Source: 79-D21 sp964521575 (GTDB lineage Bacteria; Synergistota; Synergistia; Synergistales; 79-D21). From it: a stretch of 64,000 nucleotides of DNA. Positions 58,712 to 64,000 of this stretch are shown here, piece after piece. Position 1 is the stretch's first letter. Every line of letters starts with the position of its first letter. The position numbers and the translations under genes are program-made. Where the stretch lies: positions 111,668 to 175,667 of the forward strand of contig CAZFSR010000004.1 of NCBI GenBank assembly GCA_964521575.1. The letters are read 5' to 3'. Under the pieces are notes generated by a model that searched no databases, was not told the origin of the DNA, and saw only the letters and a list, made by a program, of their open reading frames with translations.

Positions 58712-61504
58712 TTAACTGGTAACCTCTACGCAGGCAAGCAAACGACTTGAGTAAGACGTTTCCTCGGACAAAAACCCTGAATAGACTAATTCCCTATGGA
58801 GCAATTCGGATGCTTTCCCATTGACCAAAGCGGAGATTTTCCCCTTATCTTGAAAACCATAACCTTGTGATGGCGTCGTCTGAAGAATCTTGTGGGAAAG
58901 TCGTTCTAATTGCGTTGAACGCTCGCCTCCACTAGATATGCCTAACCTTACTATCTTCTGTTGAACCTGGCCGCCTTTGCCATGAAGCACCACCAGCCAA
59001 ATCGTGATCAATCCATCCTCGGCTCCATTACCCTCAATGTTACCGATAAGCGCCCGATCTTCTGGCTTGACTGAGGTATAACTATCGATCCACTTTCTGA
59101 CCGCTGGATGTTCTAGGCCCAGTAGGTTCAATTCCTCCTCCTGAAGCGCCTTGTCACGGTCTGTCGTGAACCGGATCGCCTCCGAATTTGGGCGATTCAA
59201 CACAAAAACATCTTTACCACATGGGCGAAACTCACCACCATCAAGGCGGGCCGCCCGCTGGGCGAAAACCAGAAGGCGTTGCATACTACGACCTTCATCA
59301 TCGAACTGTCTGTAGTCACCCAAATTGAATCTATCAAGGTCCTGGAAAAGTTCGAAAACCACCTCGCGAGCCAGGTTGGCATTGGTCATCGCAACTTCGA
59401 GTTCTTGCTGTGTTCTTTTAAGGGTCGGATCGAGGAGAGCTTCCTGATACAAGCGATCGTAGCTTAACCGGCTGCTGAGCTGACCTAGAACCTGACCTCT
59501 GAGGTCTTCCGCAATCTGGCCGTTGTCGTCCAGCTTGCCCAAAGCCTGAGCGATTCCATGGAGTTTCTCTTCGAGCAGCAGAAAAATCTTACCCTCTATG
59601 GTGTCCGATGCTACCAAATTGTAGATTTGTGCCGTGTCCTTCTGCCCGTAACGGTGGATGCGTCCGATGCGCTGCTCCAGGTCCATGGGGTTCCATGGAA
59701 GATCGTAATTGAAGAGCACTCGTGAAAACTGAAGGTTTATTCCCTCGCGTCCAGCTGCCGTACTGAGGAGCACTTTGGGTCCATTCGGACGGCGGAAGCG
59801 CCTCTGGGCAGCCACCTTGGCTCCTTGGTCGCCCCCCTTCAAAACTTCTACGCCTTTTCCAGGGAATAGGGAATCTATTGCCAAGCGCAGGCTCTCGATG
59901 CTCCCGAGGTAGGTGGTGAAGACCACAACCTTCTCGTCTGGGCTGATTAGCCAGAGCTGACGCAGAGCCTCCAGCAGAACCTCTGTCTTGGTTTCCATCC
60001 CTTCGGGGAACTGTTCAAGGAGTTCTCGAATTCTCCTTCGTTCTTCGGGGAGAGCCACTGAGACTAGGCTTGCCACGGCATCTTCACCCTGAACCGCCGC
60101 AAACTCGGTCTCGTCATAGCTTTCCGCTGTCTGGACGAAGACATCTGTCTCTTTCCGCTTCTTCAGAAGCTGAACCTTGGCGTCGGCGAGCAACCGTTCC
60201 GCCTGAGCCTTGCCGAAAATATCGTTAGGCAGGTTGTGTATCTCCCTGATCAGGCTCCTGGCATCTTCGTTGGCGCGGTCCCGACCGTCCACATCCAACA
60301 GCTCGTCTCTCTCAATAGCCTCCTCGACAGTTAACATCAAGAGCCGTTTTCGTAGTGTTGCCCGGACTGCGGCGAAACTGCTTGCTGCAATCTTTTGAAA
60401 GGTGGTCATGACAAATCCGAGTGCTCGCCCTTGGTTCCCTTGGGTGGCCGCGAGGTTGTATCCGTCTCGCAGGTAATCAAGTAGGGCTTGATAAAACGTC
60501 ATCTCCCTTTCGTCTAGCGTGAATCCTTGGGTGTGAACAATCCGCCGAGCAAAAAGCGGGCTCCCATCCGAAGCGCAAGCATCTGCCTTTGTCCGTCGCA
60601 TCACTACGGCATTTAGCCTATGCCGATTCTCGACCATGTCGCGCTCGTCTTGGAAGAGGGTCGAATCAAGTAACCGCACGAGCATCCAAAACCGGAAATG
60701 GTCCCCCTGATGGGGTGTGGCAGAGAGCAAGAGGAGATCCCGACAATGTGGACGGAGGGACTCTGCCAATTTGAAATTTTCGGTCTTTCTTGACTTACTA
60801 CCAGTCTTGTAAACACTCAGATGATGGGCTTCGTCGAACACTACAAGATCCCATGGAGGCGCTTCTAGAAGTTTCTTTACCCGAACCGGTCTTTTAAGCG
60901 TGTCCACCGATACAATCAGTCGGTTATGTTTAGCGAAGGCATTTGATTTTCGGTCCGTTACATCTCCCTCCGCCCCAAATACCTCGAAATCGAGATTGAA
61001 GACCTCGTTCAGTTCTCGCCTCCAGTTGTCCACTAACCCCGCAGGCACGACCATCAGGGCCCGGTGCATTTCGCCCCGAGAAGCCAACTCTCTAAGGATT
61101 AGCGCCGTTTCAATAGTTTTGCCCAAGCCGACTTCGTCAGCGATCAAGAATCTCCTGGGCCTGGCGTTGGCAACCCGATGCACGAGTACCACTTGGTGGG
61201 GAAGCAGGTCTACTTTTGCGGAGGTCAGAGTCGCCGCGTTCTCCACAAACGGCAATTCGGCGGCTTCGACAGCTAGCCACAAGCGTTCGACGGCCTCCGG
61301 TGTCGCTCTCTTAAGTCCAGAAATGACGCGGTCGGACCAGCTTTCCGACTCTTGAAGCGCCTGTAGAGGGACCTGACGTTCACCCAGCGACCGGAAGAAG
61401 ACGCGAACGAATCCCGTAGGCTCAAAGCCGACGATTACACCTTCCCCAAGTTCAGGATGTTCGACCTTCCTGCCAATTTGCAGGTTAGGAAATCCTTGCG
61501 ACAT
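58712..61504 (-). CDS. SNF2-type helicase/ATPase of a defence-like operon
   Basis: The product of about 930 residues has an SF2/SNF2 engine: Walker A ADEVGLGKTIETALILREL near residue 125, DEAH in VVFDEAHHLSV near 220, LLLSATPHQGD as motif III, and a helicase C domain with LLSTAAGREGINLQF and EQRIGRIHRYGQKDT. The first 60 residues form a small beta domain (GEGVIVGFEPTGFVRVFF). Related helicases occur in DISARM (DrmD) and in other methylase-linked defence systems. The ATG at 61504 overlaps the previous gene by 20 bases, so the three genes form one coupled operon. No nuclease motif is evident. Confidence 0.85.
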   Translation of the reverse strand: MSQGFPNLQIGRKVEHPELGEGVIVGFEPTGFVRVFFRSLGERQVPLQALQESESWSDRVISGLKRATPEAVERLWLAVEAAELPFVENAATLTSAKVDLLPHQVVLVHRVANARPRRFLIADEVGLGKTIETALILRELASRGEMHRALMVVPAGLVDNWRRELNEVFNLDFEVFGAEGDVTDRKSNAFAKHNRLIVSVDTLKRPVRVKKLLEAPPWDLVVFDEAHHLSVYKTGSKSRKTENFKLAESLRPHCRDLLLLSATPHQGDHFRFWMLVRLLDSTLFQDERDMVENRHRLNAVVMRRTKADACASDGSPLFARRIVHTQGFTLDEREMTFYQALLDYLRDGYNLAATQGNQGRALGFVMTTFQKIAASSFAAVRATLRKRLLMLTVEEAIERDELLDVDGRDRANEDARSLIREIHNLPNDIFGKAQAERLLADAKVQLLKKRKETDVFVQTAESYDETEFAAVQGEDAVASLVSVALPEERRRIRELLEQFPEGMETKTEVLLEALRQLWLISPDEKVVVFTTYLGSIESLRLAIDSLFPGKGVEVLKGGDQGAKVAAQRRFRRPNGPKVLLSTAAGREGINLQFSRVLFNYDLPWNPMDLEQRIGRIHRYGQKDTAQIYNLVASDTIEGKIFLLLEEKLHGIAQALGKLDDNGQIAEDLRGQVLGQLSSRLSYDRLYQEALLDPTLKRTQQELEVAMTNANLAREVVFELFQDLDRFNLGDYRQFDDEGRSMQRLLVFAQRAARLDGGEFRPCGKDVFVLNRPNSEAIRFTTDRDKALQEEELNLLGLEHPAVRKWIDSYTSVKPEDRALIGNIEGNGAEDGLITIWLVVLHGKGGQVQQKIVRLGISSGGERSTQLERLSHKILQTTPSQGYGFQDKGKISALVNGKASELLHRELVYSGFLSEETSYSSRLLACVEVTS

Positions 61505-61979
61505 AGTATCCAACCGTGATGCGATTTTCCTGTTCGTCACGAACCAGGCGTGCCATGTTCATGGTGGCGCTTCCATCCCAGAGTGAGTACGACAACCGCA
61601 CCCGTTCTCCGTCCCTGCGGATAAACAGAACCTCTTCGTCGGATGCTGTAAGCTCGAAGGATCTTTCGTGGGTGCCAAAACCGAAAACCAGTCCACGTTG
61701 ATCCCAGCGGGCCTGGAACTCTTGGACAAACGGTTTAACCCTGTTTTTCAAGAAATTCTCGACCTCGACCGATTCCATGACTTCTAGGAAGGTCTCGATA
61801 CCGCATACGAGCACGGTTCGGCCATTACCAGGCGGTTCAACCGGCCAAGCATTCATCCACCCGAGTGCCTCCCGTATGGATACAATGGCACCCCCACCGA
61901 TGAGTGGACCGAGAGTGGCGCGGTCAAATATGATGCTTGATCCGCGGCGAAGCCATGCGCTTGAAGACATATCCCACAT
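61485..61979 (-). CDS. Unknown protein of the methylase-helicase operon
   Basis: The 164-residue product begins MWDMSSSAWLRRGSSIIFDR and is of mixed alpha/beta character, with an IREALGWMNAWP segment and a GLVFGFGTHERSFEL strand pair. I recognise no family. Its ATG overlaps the methylase stop by one base (TGATG) and its end overlaps the helicase start, so it is clearly part of the system. A substrate adaptor or regulatory subunit is plausible, but this is inference. Confidence 0.75.
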   Translation of the reverse strand: MWDMSSSAWLRRGSSIIFDRATLGPLIGGGAIVSIREALGWMNAWPVEPPGNGRTVLVCGIETFLEVMESVEVENFLKNRVKPFVQEFQARWDQRGLVFGFGTHERSFELTASDEEVLFIRRDGERVRLSYSLWDGSATMNMARLVRDEQENRITVGYYVARIS

Positions 61980-64000
61980 CACTCGACCTCCGCCTCCATT
62001 TTCTCGAACAGTGTCCTCTGAGTGAATTCGGGCCCCTTGTCGGGTTTGGCGCGCCAATGAGTAACAAGGTCTAGTGCGAGTTGGGCAGCCCTCCTGATTC
62101 TATTTTCGGGATCAGTCTGAGCGTACCAGTCCAGAATCGGGTCTACCGACCTCTTGATCTGGAAGGTCGACCTGTTTAGTTCGTCGGAAACATCCACGCC
62201 GCTGCCAGGCATCGCTGCGCCTATCAAGAAATGGGCTTGATCGAGGTCGGTCTTGAGGACCTTGCGGTTTCGTCCAGGAGCCTTGAAATACTGAAAACGC
62301 TCCTCAATAGGGATCACAAGCACTGAGGTTCCAACCACTCGAATCCAGCCCTGCGCCTCGATGTCCCCCTGGGACACACCCGTTCCGCGTAAAGTCTTGT
62401 GCAACTCGTCCCGGGCCATGGAACGGCGGCTTTGAAAAACGCGTAGGAACAGCCTAGATGCCGGTTCCGCTGCGTCGGGCGGGCGACGCTTGCCGTTCTC
62501 ATCCTTGCCGGAGAGCAGATCGTCCAAAAGCAAGTTGATCCCGAGGAGTGCGTCCCGTACACACAGCACCTGCCCGTCACCCGTAAAGACCTGACCATAA
62601 TGGCGGCTATAGAATTCCAGTGCCTTTCCCCTCAAGATGACGAGAAGGTCCGATTCGGGAAGCTCTTTTCCGTGGGAATGCTCCAGAAGCTCCTTGAGCT
62701 GCGCCGCCTCATCCTTGACCCACCGGCGCATCCGCGCCCAGCTCACGGCCTTTGGTTCTTCCAACCGCTTCCGGCAGACATGGATTATGTCGTATTCGAT
62801 CTTCCGGGAACCGAACGCGCCTGTCGCGCCCTTGGTCTCGTCACTGCGGATTGGGTAGGTGGCGACGAGAAGGTATCCGGCGTTAAACAGAGCCTCGAGC
62901 ACATCCACCCACGGCGCGTCGGCGCTGTGGTGGAAAGTGAAAGCCATGAGACCACCTTGCTTCAGGATCCGGCCCGCCTCGGCCCAGCAAGCGGTGAGCG
63001 TCTGTTGGTAGAAATCGGAGGCTGGTTCGGGCCTGTAAAGCGGGTTCGGAGCTTTTTCTACGAGTTCCCTGTTACCGGTCAGTTCTCTCACTTTTGCGAG
63101 AATGCCGTTTGTGAGGAACCGCTCCTGCTCGTAGTCCTCCCGGTCATCGGGGTGTTCAACGGTGTTGTCCACAGCCTCCACCGCATGGGGAGTCCGATCC
63201 GGCTCGAAGTACCTGCGCTCCGGCATTCCACGATACCACTTTAGCAGGGGCAAACGCATCCAGACGTAAAAGAAATCGGCGAGATCAGCGTAGAACAGGT
63301 TGTTCCCAAAGGGAGGATCGGTGATGACCAAGTCAAATGGGATGCCGTTCAACATCGAAAGGTCGGTGGATGAGCCACAGAACAATTCAGCGGAGGCCGG
63401 ATTGATCGTGTCTCCAATCTGTACTTTCGTGCTCCTAGCTTTTTCGGTCTCCGGAAGCAGGGCCCCCTCCCATGGTTCGTTTTCCCACCTAAGCCCTTCG
63501 AGGACATTCGCTTGAGCTGACTGCCAGTTTCCTCTTCCCAATTGGTGAAAAACACAATTTTCAATAACTAATGCTTTTGGATGATAGTTAGCATTAGACA
63601 GATGTGGCGCCATGCAATCTCGGGAAATATCCCAAAAACAGAACATATTCTGATTCCGTAAATACTGCTGTAGGGCTCCTAATGCCTGTTCCCGCACATC
63701 CAGGGGCCATTTGTTATCCGGCGCTTCGGTGATGGCGCGCATGAGCTGCGTATGCACGAGAAGTTGGCGCGGATTGAACATCTTCCACCAGTGGGTGTAT
63801 CCCCAACCGAAGTTGACCCCGCCGTTTGCTCGCATCATGTAGGCGTCCCAGCACTCCTGACGCGGCCAGTATTCGTTCAGGTCGGTCTCATTCCGGTCGG
63901 CCCATTCCCGCTCGGCCAGGATCAGCCGTTTTACATCGCCCGGCTCAATTGGTTTGAAGTAGCGGCCGTTGTAGCTGTACCCCTCGGCGTCGCACTGCGG
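61979..64000 (-). CDS. DUF1156-like DNA adenine methylase, 5' end beyond the window
   Basis: The frame is open to the window edge and has no start codon in sight, so at least 674 residues are the C-terminal part of a larger protein. The methylase signature FDLVITDPPFGNNLFYADLADF gives the DPPF type of N6-adenine methylase motif IV. AGRILKQGGLMAFTFHHS and YPIRSDETKGATGAFGSRKIEYD follow. This long methylase resembles DUF1156-containing enzymes found in defence islands with helicases. It should modify host DNA so that the system can tell self from foreign. Homology is judged by eye only. Confidence 0.8.
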   Translation of the reverse strand, partial: PQCDAEGYSYNGRYFKPIEPGDVKRLILAEREWADRNETDLNEYWPRQECWDAYMMRANGGVNFGWGYTHWWKMFNPRQLLVHTQLMRAITEAPDNKWPLDVREQALGALQQYLRNQNMFCFWDISRDCMAPHLSNANYHPKALVIENCVFHQLGRGNWQSAQANVLEGLRWENEPWEGALLPETEKARSTKVQIGDTINPASAELFCGSSTDLSMLNGIPFDLVITDPPFGNNLFYADLADFFYVWMRLPLLKWYRGMPERRYFEPDRTPHAVEAVDNTVEHPDDREDYEQERFLTNGILAKVRELTGNRELVEKAPNPLYRPEPASDFYQQTLTACWAEAGRILKQGGLMAFTFHHSADAPWVDVLEALFNAGYLLVATYPIRSDETKGATGAFGSRKIEYDIIHVCRKRLEEPKAVSWARMRRWVKDEAAQLKELLEHSHGKELPESDLLVILRGKALEFYSRHYGQVFTGDGQVLCVRDALLGINLLLDDLLSGKDENGKRRPPDAAEPASRLFLRVFQSRRSMARDELHKTLRGTGVSQGDIEAQGWIRVVGTSVLVIPIEERFQYFKAPGRNRKVLKTDLDQAHFLIGAAMPGSGVDVSDELNRSTFQIKRSVDPILDWYAQTDPENRIRRAAQLALDLVTHWRAKPDKGPEFTQRTLFEKMEAEVE

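Noticed and set aside
58712..64000. Calling the methylase/helicase operon DISARM
   Set aside because: The helicase is DrmD-like, but none of DrmA, DrmB or DrmC is in view, and the methylase resembles the DUF1156 type more.
1..64000. CRISPR array
   Set aside because: No regularly spaced direct repeats of 24-40 bases with unique spacers were seen; the tandem units at 37.7-38.3 kb are too long, irregular and structured.

Overview
The window is bacterial chromosome, GC in the mid-fifties by eye, with dense genes, strong GGAGG-type ribosome binding sites and frequent TTG and GTG starts. Radical SAM enzymes, a flavoredoxin-type flavin reductase, DUF2000 and DUF3795 proteins suggest an anaerobic lineage. 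A diderm or low-branching anaerobe such as Synergistota would fit, but this is a guess; there is no rRNA or other firm taxonomic marker here.

Positions 1-28100 are ordinary chromosome. They hold a secreted PDZ protein, two DMT exporters, a radical SAM/SPASM enzyme, ketopantoate reductase, OsmC and DUF3795 proteins, a secreted papain-like peptidase, a flavin reductase, a translationally coupled pair of MutS-like ATPases, an MgtA-type P-type ATPase, an S41 peptidase, a second radical SAM protein, two AraC regulators, a DUF2000 protein, a polysaccharide deacetylase, a GNAT acetyltransferase, an Nramp metal transporter, a CvrA-type antiporter and a class I aldolase. A dispersed two-hairpin repeat sits between many of these genes, always in the same orientation. 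Its parent appears to be a 53-codon gene plus terminator at 38632-38887.

Positions 28150-36220 form a first accessory block: a truncated tyrosine recombinase, a complete type I restriction-modification operon (hsdM-hsdS-hsdR) and an AT-rich orphan gene. Positions 36556-39030 return to chromosome-like content: an N-formylglutamate amidohydrolase operon, an apparent tandem cluster of small structured RNAs at 37709-38250, and two small genes.

At 39078-39124 lies the 3' part of a tRNA-Cys gene without its 5' half, the expected scar of integration into a tRNA. Everything to the right looks like an integrated element: a set of membrane proteins that share a double zinc ribbon but carry different sensor-like ends (MORN, ankyrin, SH3), an L,D-transpeptidase, small zinc proteins, a RepA-like ATPase, a primase-polymerase/helicase, an XRE regulator, a run of small plasmid- or phage-like genes and a complete tyrosine recombinase (57639-58586). 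Immediately upstream of that recombinase is a second defence-like operon (DNA methylase, unknown protein, SNF2 helicase) that runs off the window edge.

The full-length and truncated recombinases are close paralogues. Both have the same leader hairpin, and in both cases the last gene of a methylase/helicase operon ends just upstream. This suggests one mobile platform that has taken up different defence modules at the same boundary. The main candidates for undescribed biology are this platform, the methylase/unknown/SNF2 operon, the zinc-ribbon sensor family and the tandem small RNAs.
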